Source: an uncultured Burkholderiales bacterium
Lineage (GTDB): Bacteria; Pseudomonadota; Gammaproteobacteria; Burkholderiales; Burkholderiaceae_C
Direction of reading: 5' to 3'
Length of the DNA stretch: 59,272 bases
Assembly (NCBI GenBank): GCA_903949285.1
Contig: CAJAYT010000121.1
Coordinates: forward strand, 1-59,272
Numbering within the stretch: the stretch's first letter is position 1; each line of letters opens with the position of its first letter. The position numbers and the translations under genes are program-made. Positions 26,655 to 35,768 of the stretch are shown here, piece by piece. Below the pieces are notes generated by a model. That model was not told where the DNA came from, made no database searches, and worked only from the letters and a program-made list of their open reading frames with translations.

Positions 26655-26705
26655 GGTTCACTAGGTCGTTCCATTAAGTCGCTCCACTAGGGCGTTCCAC
26701 TAGGG
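26655..26705. repeat. Tandem repeat, four ~13-bp units between serC and ffh
   Basis: Units GGTTCACTAGGT (12 bp), CGTTCCATTAAGT, CGCTCCACTAGGG and CGTTCCACTAGGG follow each other. They lie in the 323-bp divergent gap between serC and ffh. The period equals that of the repeat at 15546-15610, but the unit sequence is different. The remaining gap must hold the ffh and serC promoters, which I could not define. Confidence 0.85.
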
Positions 26706-26849
26706 CGCCAGCTTTAGGTCATTGCAAAGAGTCCTTGGTTTAAAAATCAAACTCAACGCTAAAATCAAGTTCTTGGTACTGGTCTCAAAAAAATCAGCTC
26801 CAACACCCATCCTCGGCGAACTTCTCTATTTCAATAGGCTCCTATACCC

Positions 26850-28244
26850 ATGGCTACCTTACTCTCAGACAAACTATCAGGTCTAGTCAAACACCTGAGC
26901 GGACAGGCCCGTATCACCGAGTCCAACGTGGCCGATATGCTTCGAGAAGTGCGAATCGCATTGATCGAGGCTGATGTGGCTTTGCCAGTCATTAAAGATT
27001 TCATCGCCCGTGTTAAAGAAAAAGCGTTGGGCCAAGAAGTGATCAGCTCCCTAAAGCCTGGACAAGTTTTGGTGAGCATTGTGCAAAAGGAGCTCGCCTC
27101 AACGATGGGCGAGGGCGTCGCAGATATCAATCTCGCGGCCCAACCGCCTGCAGTTATTTTGATGGCTGGTTTGCAAGGTGCGGGTAAGACAACAACAACC
27201 GCAAAACTTGCCAAACATTTGATGACAAAGCGGGGCAAGAAAGTTTTAACGGTCTCCGCGGACGTTTACCGCCCCGCAGCCATCGAGCAGCTTAAAACCG
27301 TTACCGCGCAGGCCGGTGCCGAGTGGTTTGAGAGTAACGCTTCACAAAAGCCCATTGATATTGCACTAGCAGCGCTTGATCATGCAAAGCGGCACTATTT
27401 TGACGTTTTGTTGATTGATACGGCGGGTCGCTTAGGTATAGATGAAGCGCTGATGAAGGAGATCAAGGATTTGCACGCAGCGGTGCACCCAGTTGAGACT
27501 TTATTTGTAGTTGATGCGATGCTGGGACAAGACGCAGCAAATACGGCAAAAGCGTTTAACGAAGCATTGCCGCTCACGGGTATCGTGCTCACCAAGATGG
27601 ACGGTGACTCTAGAGGCGGCGCGGCACTCTCAGTGCGTCAGATAACGGGTGCACCCCTTAAGTTTGCAGGCACGAGTGAGAAGATAGACGGCTTAGAGGT
27701 ATTTGACGCTGAGCGTCACGCTGGACGTATCCTGGGTATGGGTGACATCGTTGCCTTGGTCGAGCAAGTCACGTCCAATGTGAACATTGAGGCCGCAGAA
27801 AAACTCGCACAAAAGCTAAAGAGTGGCAATGATTTCGATTTAAACGATTTTTTAGCCCAAATTCAGCAAATGAATCAAATGGGTGGACTCGCTAGTTTGA
27901 TGGAGAAAATGCCCTCACAAATTGCGGCAAAGGCCAGTGGTACCGATCTCTCGAAAGTTGAGCGCGACATGCTCAGAAAGCAAGGCATCATTCACAGTAT
28001 GACGCCTAAAGAGCGCTCCAAGCCGGAGTTAATCAAAGCAACGCGCAAGCGACGAATTGCCAGTGGCGCTGGTGTTCAAGTGCAAGACGTGAACCGTATG
28101 CTCAAAGAGTTCGAGCAGATGCAACAGATGATGAAGCAAATGAAGGGGGGTGGACTCATGAAGATGATGAAACGCCTGGGAGGAATGAAGGGTATGGGCG
28201 GGATGGGTGGCATGGGGGGCGGGTTCCCAGGCATGCCGCGGTGA
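26850..28244 (+). CDS. ffh: Signal recognition particle GTPase Ffh
   Basis: 464 residues. Ffh with 4.5S RNA delivers nascent membrane proteins to FtsY. The N domain comes first, then the G domain with the P-loop GLQGAGKTTTTAKLAKH (about residues 105-121), DTAGR, and TKMDGDSRGGAALS. The Met-rich M domain has RIASGAGVQVQDVNRMLKEF and a terminal Met/Gly tail. A perfect 10-bp hairpin follows the stop. Confidence 0.96.
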   Translation: MATLLSDKLSGLVKHLSGQARITESNVADMLREVRIALIEADVALPVIKDFIARVKEKALGQEVISSLKPGQVLVSIVQKELASTMGEGVADINLAAQPPAVILMAGLQGAGKTTTTAKLAKHLMTKRGKKVLTVSADVYRPAAIEQLKTVTAQAGAEWFESNASQKPIDIALAALDHAKRHYFDVLLIDTAGRLGIDEALMKEIKDLHAAVHPVETLFVVDAMLGQDAANTAKAFNEALPLTGIVLTKMDGDSRGGAALSVRQITGAPLKFAGTSEKIDGLEVFDAERHAGRILGMGDIVALVEQVTSNVNIEAAEKLAQKLKSGNDFDLNDFLAQIQQMNQMGGLASLMEKMPSQIAAKASGTDLSKVERDMLRKQGIIHSMTPKERSKPELIKATRKRRIASGAGVQVQDVNRMLKEFEQMQQMMKQMKGGGLMKMMKRLGGMKGMGGMGGMGGGFPGMPR

Positions 28245-28245
28245 T

Positions 28246-28270
28246 TAAAGTGTTGAAGGCCAACACTTTA
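28246..28270. terminator. Hairpin between convergent ffh and miaB
   Basis: TAAAGTGTTG (28246-28255) and CAACACTTTA (28261-28270) form a perfect 10-bp stem with a 5-nt loop, starting 2 bp after the ffh stop. No long T run follows in either direction, so it is a weak or bidirectional terminator, or an mRNA-end stabiliser. Confidence 0.7.
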
Positions 28271-28312
28271 CTTCTCTAATTTCTCTAATTTCGCTAACTT
28301 CTACCCAGGTCT

Positions 28313-29668
28313 TTACTCAGCTGTTGCCAAATCCTCCGTCATCACCAATTCGCCTTTGAGTGAATAGGTCTGGGTTTGAGTAATCCGAACGTCTACGAGT
28401 TGACCGATCAACCGTTTTGCATTAGGACCTCCAGCAAAATTAACCACTCGGTTGCACTCCGTTCGCCCCGTCAACTCACTCGCATCTTTGCGAGAGGGAC
28501 CCTCTACCAAAATACGTTGCTGTGTGCCTTGCATACTGGTGCTGATGCGGGCAATATTTTCTTCGATGGTCGCTTGCAGATGTTGTAGTCTCTTTAACTT
28601 GACTTCGTGAGGAGTTGTATCCTCTAAATTTGCCGCCGGTGTGCCCGGTCTTGGACTGAAGATGAATGAGAAGGAGGCGTCAAAACCTGTATCCGTAATG
28701 AGCTTCATCAGTTGATCAAAATCTTGGTCCGTCTCCCCAGGGAATCCAACTATAAAGTCAGAGCTCAGCGCTAGATTAGGCCTGATAGCGCGAAGTTTGC
28801 GAATCGTACTTTTGTACTCAAGCGCGGTGTAACCGCGTTTCATGGCCATCAAAATCTTGTCACTGCCGTGTTGGACTGGGAGGTGAAGGTGGTTGACCAG
28901 TTGAGGAATGGTCTCGTACGCTTTGATCAAACGCGGCGTGAACTCATTGGGGTGGCTGGTGGTGTAGCGAAGTCGCTCAATTCCTGGAATGGCTGCCGTG
29001 TAGTCCAGCAATAACGCAAAGTCTGCGAGCTCACTCGTGTTGCCCATTGCGCCGCGGTAAGCGTTGACGTTTTGGCCTAGGAAGTTAATCTCTTTAACGC
29101 CCTGCGCGACTAGGCCCGCAACTTCCGTTAACACATCGTCCAAGGGGCGGTTGATCTCCTCACCTCGGGTGTAGGGGACGACGCAGTAACTACAGTATTT
29201 GGAGCAGCCCTCCATGATGCTCACAAAGGCAGATGCGCCCTTTGTTTGTGCGGGGGGGAGGTGATCAAACTTTTCTATTTCCGGAAAACTGATATCAACT
29301 TGCGGCTTGTTGGACTTTGCACGGGCTTTGAGTAAATCGGGCAATCGGTGCAGAGTTTGCGGTCCAAAGACCACGTCCACATAAGGAGCGCGCGAAATGA
29401 TGCTTGCTCCTTCTTGACTGGCAACGCAGCCTCCTACGGCTATTTGTACGCCCTTTTTCTTTAAATGTTTAACACGTCCTAAGTCCGAGAAAACTTTCTC
29501 TTGGGCTTTCTCGCGAATGGAGCAGGTGTTGAAGAGTACCAGATCGGCTTCGTTGACATCGTCCGTCTTCTCGTAGCCGCCGTCAAGGGCAAGCACGTCG
29601 GCCATTTTGTCTGAATCGTATTCATTCATCTGGCAGCCAAAAGTCTTAATGAAAACTTTGCGGCTCAT
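28313..29668 (-). CDS. miaB: tRNA-2-methylthio-N6-dimethylallyladenosine synthase
   Basis: MiaB adds the methylthio group to i6A37 of tRNA using two [4Fe-4S] clusters and radical SAM chemistry. The ATG at 29668 ([20 protein letters not shown]) is preferred over an upstream TTG because it gives the normal N-terminus. Cluster motifs: the N-terminal Cys residues in [16 protein letters not shown] and VGGCVA, and the radical SAM triad in [19 protein letters not shown]-terminal TRAM domain ends the protein. The stop is 43 bp from the ffh hairpin. Confidence 0.95.
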   Translation of the reverse strand: MSRKVFIKTFGCQMNEYDSDKMADVLALDGGYEKTDDVNEADLVLFNTCSIREKAQEKVFSDLGRVKHLKKKGVQIAVGGCVASQEGASIISRAPYVDVVFGPQTLHRLPDLLKARAKSNKPQVDISFPEIEKFDHLPPAQTKGASAFVSIMEGCSKYCSYCVVPYTRGEEINRPLDDVLTEVAGLVAQGVKEINFLGQNVNAYRGAMGNTSELADFALLLDYTAAIPGIERLRYTTSHPNEFTPRLIKAYETIPQLVNHLHLPVQHGSDKILMAMKRGYTALEYKSTIRKLRAIRPNLALSSDFIVGFPGETDQDFDQLMKLITDTGFDASFSFIFSPRPGTPAANLEDTTPHEVKLKRLQHLQATIEENIARISTSMQGTQQRILVEGPSRKDASELTGRTECNRVVNFAGGPNAKRLIGQLVDVRITQTQTYSLKGELVMTEDLATAE

Positions 29669-30113
29669 GATGAAAGTACCGTGTTGAATTTGCAGCGTTG
29701 CATGGCTTATACCCAAGGGCTGTTATTTGAAGAGTTCGTATTGTAATGTAACGATACGTGCGGTGGGCCCTGGACCTTGGGCTTTAGACTTTAGACTTTA
29801 AGGCAATATCAATGCTGCAAGCAAGACACGGGGGTCAAGTATGATTCGTACTAACTTTCACGCGACCATTATCTTACGCAACCATTACACGGCTTATTCA
29901 ATCTGATCTGTTAGTACTAACTCAGCCGTGCTTGAAGAGGAGATTTTTGCTTGTTCAACTGCGTTCTCTAATTGGTCAGTGCGAACTGCTTCTTTGGCAA
30001 AAGGAGAAAGATCGCCTTTTCTTTCAATCCCCCCTTAGTAGCTTTGAAAAAATGGGAACCCCTTTGATTTAGATATTGAGTATCATCACAACACAACCAA
30101 TTACTTAATCTAT
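29669..30113. other. Intergenic region between miaB and the cupin gene, with a possible gene relic
   Basis: 445 bp without an accepted gene. Near 29779-29799 is a short 7-bp repeat (TTTAGAC twice). On the minus strand, 30034-29894 is open for 46 codons and ends in a normal stop. Its composition is protein-like (DLSPFAKEAVRTDQLENAVE), but it has no start codon because an in-frame stop lies at 30035-30037. This looks like the 3' end of a lost gene; I do not recognise the family. Confidence 0.45.
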
Positions 30114-30494
30114 ATGAAATTCAAGAAAATCACACTATTCACCAATTCCAATGGTTTTGCTGAATTTGGCGAAGAAACCATAGAGCTTGATCAGGGTAGC
30201 GAGCAAGCCCGTTTATCTTCACTCATGCAAAGCGGGGGCTATCAACTCAGGCAAAGCCCTGTTGGGTTTAGGAGTGAATTTCATGTCAGCCCCCACCCCC
30301 AGTGGGTCTTTATACTCGCTGGACAAATGCAGATTTTTCTGCAAGACGGATCCTCCAAGATATTTTCGCAGGGTGAGCATTTTTACTCCAACGACTTACT
30401 ACCGCCTGGAGCGACTTTTGATCCCAAAATACATGGTCACTGGAGCAGACAGGTCGGGGACGTACCCCTGGTCACGCTTTTTGTGAGAGGTTAA
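30114..30494 (+). CDS. Small cupin-like protein
   Basis: 126 residues, no signal peptide. A cupin barrel is suggested by FHVSPHPQWVFILAGQMQIFL (approximate motif 1, His and Gln in metal positions), then GSSKIFSQGEHFYSNDLLPPG and KIHGHWSRQVGD (motif 2 with His residues). Substrate and role are unknown; single-domain cupins are often sugar or metal-dependent enzymes or small-molecule sensors. It precedes the SMP-30 gene by 113 bp of CT-rich sequence. Confidence 0.65.
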   Translation: MKFKKITLFTNSNGFAEFGEETIELDQGSEQARLSSLMQSGGYQLRQSPVGFRSEFHVSPHPQWVFILAGQMQIFLQDGSSKIFSQGEHFYSNDLLPPGATFDPKIHGHWSRQVGDVPLVTLFVRG

Positions 30495-30607
30495 GATTAG
30501 GCGTGCGGACAATGGATCCTATTCCTTCCCCCTAGCTTTGACCCCTTAACTCTCTATCCTCATTCTCTGTCCTAACTCTCTTAACCAACGTTCTTGGAAT
30601 TCCCCAA

Positions 30608-31555
30608 ATGCAAGACCAGTCGTGGAACCCCTCACTACGCTATCCTGACTCTGCAGTGGAGGTCTTGGACGCTAGATTTTCAAAGTACAGGCTCTTCCAC
30701 GCCTCTGTAGAGCGATTATTCACGGGTTGCAGGTGGTCTGAGGGGCCAGTTTGGTTCGGGGATGGGCGCTACCTCCTTTGGAGCGATCTTCCCAATGAGC
30801 GAATCATGAAGTGGGATGAAAGCACGCAGTCAACGAGCGTTTACCGAGCAAACTCCAATATCTCAAACGGCAACACACGGGACCGACAGGGGCGACTTTT
30901 GTCATGTGAGCACGCCTCCAGGCGGGTCACTCGCACTGAGTATGACGGCACGCTAACTGTTATTGCAGATTCCTTTGAGGGAAAGAAACTCAACTCTCCA
31001 AACGACATTGTCGTTAAATCAGATGGATCCATCTGGTTTACAGATCCCCCGTTTGGGCTGCTCGGTTGGTATGAAGGCGCTCCCGCTGAGCAAGAGCTAC
31101 CCACCAATATCTACAAAGTGGACCCGCTGACGGGTCGCATTGATGCCGTGTGCACAAGCGTTGATCGACCTAATGGGCTTTGCTTCTCACCCGATGAGCG
31201 ACTCCTCTACGTGGTGGAGTCGGGCGCCACGCCCAGGCGAATTAGGGTGTTTGATGTAAGCGAAGACGGTCGTTTATCCAACGACCGGGTATTCCTCACC
31301 GCAGCGCCCAACGGCTCTCCTGATGGATTTAGGTGTGATGAGGACGGAAATCTTTGGGCGGGCTGGGGTACGGGGGAGGGGCAAGACGGTGTGCGCGTAT
31401 TTGCCCCTGACGCAACACCGATAGGTCACATTCACCTGCCCGAGCGCTGTGCAAACCTGTGCTTTGGGGGTGCCAAGAGAAACCGCCTCTTCATGGCTGC
31501 GAGTCACTCTTTGTACGCTTTATATGTGAATGTAAGAGGCGCTACACTTTGCTAA
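30608..31555 (+). CDS. SMP-30/gluconolactonase-family lactonase
   Basis: 315 residues, a six-bladed propeller. Family motifs: TGCRWSEGPVWFGDGRYLLWSD with the metal-binding Glu, the LNSPNDIVVKSDGSIWFTDPPFG loop (the family's key Asn and Asp; shown here in two pieces LNSPND and GSIWFTDPPFG), DRPNGLCFSPDERLLYV, and SPDGFRCDEDGNLWAGWGTG. These enzymes hydrolyse sugar lactones such as gluconolactone in the cytoplasm or periplasm; no signal peptide is visible. The C-terminus ends soon after the last blade. The specific lactone is not evident. Confidence 0.86.
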   Translation: MQDQSWNPSLRYPDSAVEVLDARFSKYRLFHASVERLFTGCRWSEGPVWFGDGRYLLWSDLPNERIMKWDESTQSTSVYRANSNISNGNTRDRQGRLLSCEHASRRVTRTEYDGTLTVIADSFEGKKLNSPNDIVVKSDGSIWFTDPPFGLLGWYEGAPAEQELPTNIYKVDPLTGRIDAVCTSVDRPNGLCFSPDERLLYVVESGATPRRIRVFDVSEDGRLSNDRVFLTAAPNGSPDGFRCDEDGNLWAGWGTGEGQDGVRVFAPDATPIGHIHLPERCANLCFGGAKRNRLFMAASHSLYALYVNVRGATLC

Positions 31556-31717
31556 CGTTTTTTGAATTCTAAAGCATTAATAAGTGGTGATTAAAGCTTT
31601 TGTGAAGTCGAGCCGATACTGCATAGACAACGCCTTTAGGGGGCTCTGAATGGGGCTTGCTTGGACAGGTGTGAACTGAAATAAATTTAACGACCCTACC
31701 ACTGAATGTGAACTGCT

Positions 31718-32953
31718 ATGAAAAAGTATCTACGCATCATCGCTGAAATCTTACTCGCCATTGTGTTGGTGGCTGTAGCGGCTTTTGCATATACCAATTA
31801 CACCGGAAAGAAGCACATTTCAGACGACTTGACTCAGTCCTCTGAAGAGCTGGATCAGACCAAGGAAGCATTAGATAAAGCGCAGGAGGAGTTGGACGCG
31901 AGCAAAGAGAAGATTGTTGCGCTCACCCAAGATCAGCGCCAGTTAGATGCACTCAAGTCTGCATTTGCCAATGGTGTGGTCCTCTCGGATATAGACGCAC
32001 TGTACAAAAAAGAGAAATCTCTCAGCGCAGATCGTCAAGTCGGCCTTGGTGCTGTTCGCATGCTTACCAACGGAGTGAACGATCCCAACACAATTGCTGC
32101 ATTCCAAAAAACGCTTGAACTTGCTGAGTGGAACACAAGGCTGCAAACGGTTTGTGCTGCTCAAAATGCCCTCGTTGCTGCAGGTCAAAAGGTCAGTGTT
32201 TTAGCGGACTGTAGTCGCGACGGTGTCCCTGTTAAGGGAGACGCTTCCTCAGACAAACCGGTCAAAGAAATCAGTGAAAGCGATTTCAAATGGGGTTACG
32301 ACGGTGACACAGGACCGGAGCACTGGGGGGACAACTTCCCAACCTGCGCAAAAGGTAAGAAGCAAGCTCCGCTGAACATCATTGGACCTTTTGAGAAATC
32401 CAAAGAAACTTTAACAGCTGACTATAAGGAAGGCGCGTTAAAGATTGTCAATACTGGCCACACCATCCAAATCAATCCTGAAGCGGGTAGTACTTTGATG
32501 GTGAACAAAGATGCTTATGACTTGGTTGAAGTTCACTTTCACCGACCCAGTGAGGAGGAGGTTGACGGAAAAAGCTCTCCCATGGTGGTTCACTTAGTCC
32601 ATAAAAACAAGAAGGGCAAATTAGCGGTCCTAGCTGTTTTGGTGAATGAGGGTAAAGAAAATCCCGCTATTAAGCTCTTGTGGACAAACTTGCCTCCGAA
32701 GGACAAAAAAGAGGGCGAGGAATATGCGCCTCCTAAAGTGGTCTTCAACCCAGGCGCATTGCTGCCAGCAGATATGGGTCACTTTACCTACGAAGGATCT
32801 CTCTCAACTCCCCCGTGTACCGAGGGCGTGATGAACTACGTCTTTAAGACTCCGATTGAGCTCTCTAAAGGACAGATTAACAAGTTCCCATTCAAAGTCA
32901 ATGCAAGACCTGTTCAAGACTTTAACGGTCGCAAAATTAGTGCAACTCAATAA
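31718..32953 (+). CDS. Alpha-carbonic anhydrase with N-terminal membrane anchor and coiled coil
   Basis: 411 residues, far longer than the ~220-250 of usual bacterial alpha-CAs. A membrane anchor (about residues 6-26) is followed by a coiled coil (about 35-75, heptads of Glu, Leu, Asp, Gln), a helical linker to about 185, then the alpha-CA domain starting FKWGYDGDTGPEHWGDNFPT. Zinc ligands H273, H275 and H292 have the spacing of bacterial alpha-CAs (VHFH, then MVVHLVHKN). STPPCTEGV is the conserved substrate-pocket strand, and Cys344-type partners may form the usual disulfide. It should hydrate CO2 in the periplasm while tethered to the inner membrane. Confidence 0.88.
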   Translation: MKKYLRIIAEILLAIVLVAVAAFAYTNYTGKKHISDDLTQSSEELDQTKEALDKAQEELDASKEKIVALTQDQRQLDALKSAFANGVVLSDIDALYKKEKSLSADRQVGLGAVRMLTNGVNDPNTIAAFQKTLELAEWNTRLQTVCAAQNALVAAGQKVSVLADCSRDGVPVKGDASSDKPVKEISESDFKWGYDGDTGPEHWGDNFPTCAKGKKQAPLNIIGPFEKSKETLTADYKEGALKIVNTGHTIQINPEAGSTLMVNKDAYDLVEVHFHRPSEEEVDGKSSPMVVHLVHKNKKGKLAVLAVLVNEGKENPAIKLLWTNLPPKDKKEGEEYAPPKVVFNPGALLPADMGHFTYEGSLSTPPCTEGVMNYVFKTPIELSKGQINKFPFKVNARPVQDFNGRKISATQ

Positions 32954-32974
32954 GTTGTTGATGGTTGGATCCCA

Positions 32975-33323
32975 CGAGGCGTTCAAGATATATTGATTGC
33001 CTGTGTGGATGGCCTCAAGGGCTTCCCTGAGGCCATTGCCACTGAGTTTCCTGAGACCCGTGTGCAGCTAGACCCGTGTGTAGCTGTGTACTCCGCACAT
33101 GGTAAGTGGCAGTTTGAAATACGATTCCTGAAAAGACTTCAAGCAGCTCAGGGCCCGTGCTTAATGAAACCTACCAAGCATCTACCGAGGCACAGGATCT
33201 TAAAGCCCTTGGGGAGTTCCCTTTGTCATGGAATGATCAGTACCCGCAGATCTGTAAATCCTTGACCAACAACAGGTTTTATTGGCTTGTCGAAAAGTGG
33301 ATCAAGAAATTATTAAGCTTTTA
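32975..33323 (+). pseudogene. Degraded IS256/mutator-family transposase fragment
   Basis: The translation shows RGVQDILIACVDGLKGFPEA then IATEFPETRVQL, the strongly conserved core of IS256-family transposases. After a frame change it continues NETYQASTEAQDLKALGEF, PLSWNDQYPQICKSLTNN, again in the family's order, ending in a stop at about 33323. N-terminal and C-terminal catalytic parts are missing, the VQLCxVH segment is damaged (VQLDPCV), and no terminal inverted repeats were found. It is a dead remnant located between the carbonic anhydrase gene and the genes flanking the flagellar locus. Confidence 0.85.
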
Positions 33324-33392
33324 ACGATTGGTCCGCACGAAAATTTCAGTAGAGATTTAAAGCGTCAAGGTGAGTAGCTCCTAAACATTCAA

Positions 33393-33437
33393 AACCTTCA
33401 AAACCTGCAGAACCTGCAGAACCTGCAGAACCTTCCT
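33393..33437. repeat. Tandem repeat, five 9-bp units (AACCTGCAG-like)
   Basis: Units AACCTTCAA, AACCTGCAG (three times) and AACCTTCCT follow each other just downstream of the IS256 remnant and 31 bp past the stop side of the methyltransferase gene. Confidence 0.9.
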
Positions 33438-33467
33438 CAAATCAGTAGCAGCGATGAGGCAATTGAT

Positions 33468-34214
33468 TCAAAGGACAGTAAAGGGGGCTTGATACATCCA
33501 CACTGGTCTACCGTCTGAGCCGTAGACGAGTGCGTTGGGTTTTAAGAGTCTGGCTTCAAACTCTAAGCTCACCAGCCAAGCTCCTGGTTTTAGTTCTTGC
33601 GATGCTTTCTCTACGGCTTTGGGCATGCTCTCGGGTCTTTGAAACATATAAACCATATCAAACTCACTCCAATCAGCGAGCCAAATGTTGCCTTGCCTGA
33701 TTTTGGCCCAGGGGCAACGCAGGGCACTGAAAAATCGAAGTGGCCAACTCATCTCAAGACCCGAAAACTCAGATTGAGGGAATACGGATCTGAGTGCTCT
33801 CAGTCCATCGCCCAAGCCGCATCCAGCGTCTAAGATTTTTGAGTTCGGACCCAGTTGGATATGTTCGGGTACTTGGACTAAAGCCTTGGAAGGGGTTGGA
33901 AAAAGGGGCGCGTCACTCCAAGCGTTCAAAGGATAAACGGCCGCTATGAGTAGCACAAGTCCCAGCCAAGCAAGCGGGGGCATACTCATCACTGTAGAGT
34001 TGATGAGCAACTGGGACAGGGGGAACCCAAGCACGATCAAACAACGACGCCAAAGCGTAGTGCCTAGGTTAGAGAGCAAAGCGCTGAATAGGGTGGCGCC
34101 TAAGAAAGCCCAAACACTTGTCAACCCTAAAGATTCAAGCGCTGCAAAGCAAGCCCAAGCCAGACTCCACGCAAGCAGTGCGGGTAGCGGCCATACAAAG
34201 AGCCTCATGAACAT
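33468..34214 (-). CDS. Membrane-anchored class I SAM-dependent methyltransferase-like protein
   Basis: 248 residues. The N-terminal ~100 residues contain about three or four hydrophobic segments (MRLFVWPLPALLAWSLAWAC onward). The C-terminal part has the SAM-binding motif ILDAGCGLGDGLRALRSVFP (about residues 126-145), FSGLEMSWPL, and EFDMVYMFQRPESM in the motif IV region. The substrate is unknown. It is on the same strand as fliKLMN but separated from fliN by a terminator at 34268-34320, so it is probably an independent gene. Confidence 0.75.
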   Translation of the reverse strand: MFMRLFVWPLPALLAWSLAWACFAALESLGLTSVWAFLGATLFSALLSNLGTTLWRRCLIVLGFPLSQLLINSTVMSMPPLAWLGLVLLIAAVYPLNAWSDAPLFPTPSKALVQVPEHIQLGPNSKILDAGCGLGDGLRALRSVFPQSEFSGLEMSWPLRFFSALRCPWAKIRQGNIWLADWSEFDMVYMFQRPESMPKAVEKASQELKPGAWLVSLEFEARLLKPNALVYGSDGRPVWMYQAPFTVL

Positions 34215-34267
34215 AGAGCGTTATGGACTTGTGGGCTTGTGAAAGAAAAATCAGTGTAACTGACTGA

Positions 34268-34320
34268 ATAAAAAATGAGTGCTCCAAAGGTCTTCAAATG
34301 TTCAGACCCTGGGGGAGCAT
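34268..34320 (-). terminator. Terminator of the fliK-fliL-fliM-fliN operon
   Basis: On the minus strand, TGCTCC (34319-34314 side) pairs with GGAGCA (34285-34280) and, inside an internal loop, GGTCT pairs with AGACC around a 10-nt loop. The hairpin is followed by ATTTTTTATT. It lies 9 bp after the fliN stop. Confidence 0.8.
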
Positions 34321-34328
34321 CCACTGCT

Positions 34329-34739
34329 TTATAAAGATTTCAAACGGTCACTGGACGGCACCACACGCGTTAAGCGAATGCCGTAACGATCATTGACCAG
34401 CACCACCTCACCTTGCGCGACAACGGTGTCGTTCACCAATAGGTCGAGAGGTTCACCGGCAATGCGGTCAAGCTCCACAACACTACCCTGAGTCAAGCGC
34501 ATTAGGTCTTTGATTTTAATTTGTGTGCGTCCAACTTCAATAGCAAGTGAGACAGAGATGTTTTGGAGTACCTCGGGATCGATGTTCCCGGGGTTACTCA
34601 TCTCAAAGTCATCAGGAGTGGGCCCTAAAGGGGGTTTCTCTGGTGTTGCCTTGGGATCAGGCGAAGAATTCTTTGCCTCGGCGTCAAGTGCCTCATCTGA
34701 TTCATCATCAGGAGTGGGATTTTCTGTGGTGTCGTTCAT
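34329..34739 (-). CDS. fliN: Flagellar motor switch protein FliN
   Basis: 136 residues. FliN forms the lower C-ring of the flagellar motor and docks the export ATPase complex. The N-terminal ~50 residues are an acidic, Pro-rich tail. The SpoA (surface presentation) domain follows with VSLAIEVGRTQIKIKDLMRL, GSVVELDRIAGEPLDLLVN and VVAQGEVVLVNDRYGIRLTRV, as in all FliN proteins. It is the last gene of fliK-L-M-N and starts 15 bp after fliM ends. fliOPQR, which usually follow fliN, are absent here. Confidence 0.95.
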   Translation of the reverse strand: MNDTTENPTPDDESDEALDAEAKNSSPDPKATPEKPPLGPTPDDFEMSNPGNIDPEVLQNISVSLAIEVGRTQIKIKDLMRLTQGSVVELDRIAGEPLDLLVNDTVVAQGEVVLVNDRYGIRLTRVVPSSDRLKSL

Positions 34740-34754
34740 GGTTTTTTCCCGCTA

Positions 34755-35756
34755 TTAATCTTGTCCAGGGACTACAACGTCCTCAACTCTTACGGCAACA
34801 TTGGAGCCCCGGGTTCCAATATTGACTCCAAATGCAGGTACGCCTTTGGCAATAAGTTGCGCGTGTTCAGGTTTCTTGAAGAAGAGTAAATCTCCTTCTT
34901 TCATCGTTTTCAAGTGATACAACGTGGTTTTTAGATTGCCCATCAATACTTGAATATCAATGTAGGCGTCGCCCACAGCAATTGCCAAATCCTCTGCCCA
35001 CTTCTTGTCTGATTCTTCGTCCCCGTCGCCCGTTTGCACTCTGTTTCTGAGCAACTCGCGCATGGGTTTTAAGGTGGCGTAGGGGTACACCAAATCCATA
35101 AATCCTTTGCCGCCTGAGGACGTAGCATCAGACTCAAAACGACTTAAAACGACGAGATCGTTTTCATCAGCGATTTGGGCAAACTGGGGATTGATCTCCG
35201 AGCTGACCTTCTCACACTCAATCGTCATCACCGGGGCCCACGCCTCTTGTAAAGACTTGAAGAAAACTTCTAAGATGATATTAATGATCCTGGTCTCGGT
35301 CGCCGTGAACAAGCGACCCGGTGGCAACTCACCCACACCCTTGCCAAAGCCACCAAAGAAGCTATCGAGTGAGCTGAAGACGACGTTGGGATCGATGATC
35401 ACAACCGAGTAGCCCCGCAGTGGACTGATACGAATGGTGTTGACCGCAAGGGGCGGTTTGAGCATCTTTAAGTAGTCACCGAACTTTAAGATTTGCACCC
35501 GCGATGGATTCACTCTGGGCGTTGTGCGTAACACCTCTAGGAGTCCAAGCCTAAACATCCGGATGAAACGCTCATTGATCATGTCGATCGAGGAGACGTT
35601 CACCCCAAGCGTACTGTTCTCGCTTGCAAGATCATGCTTTTTGACGCGCACCGAGGTATTAAAGCCCGTGTCCGTCTCCAGACTGCCGTCTTTGAGCCCC
35701 TCCGCCAAAGCAGAGAGCTCATCTTGCGATAAAAGGTTAGCTCGGTTGGTTGCCAT
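34755..35756 (-). CDS. fliM: Flagellar motor switch protein FliM
   Basis: 333 residues. FliM is the C-ring protein that binds CheY-P and links FliG to FliN. The N-terminal LSQDELSALAEGL is the short CheY-binding segment (the usual form is LSQDEIDAL). The middle domain carries LKPPLAVNTIRISPLRGYSVVIID, here seen as the pieces LKMLKPPLAV and SPLRGYSVVIIDPNVVFSSL with FFGG, plus FTATETRIINIILEVFF. A C-terminal SpoA domain ends the protein. It lies 12 bp after fliL and 15 bp before fliN. Confidence 0.95.
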   Translation of the reverse strand: MATNRANLLSQDELSALAEGLKDGSLETDTGFNTSVRVKKHDLASENSTLGVNVSSIDMINERFIRMFRLGLLEVLRTTPRVNPSRVQILKFGDYLKMLKPPLAVNTIRISPLRGYSVVIIDPNVVFSSLDSFFGGFGKGVGELPPGRLFTATETRIINIILEVFFKSLQEAWAPVMTIECEKVSSEINPQFAQIADENDLVVLSRFESDATSSGGKGFMDLVYPYATLKPMRELLRNRVQTGDGDEESDKKWAEDLAIAVGDAYIDIQVLMGNLKTTLYHLKTMKEGDLLFFKKPEHAQLIAKGVPAFGVNIGTRGSNVAVRVEDVVVPGQD

Positions 35757-35768
35757 ACGAATAGATTT

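Noticed and set aside
32993..33265. 90-codon frame that could be annotated as a hypothetical gene
   Set aside because: Its first part is the IS256 transposase core and the rest is out of frame with the continuing homology, so it is a pseudogene fragment.
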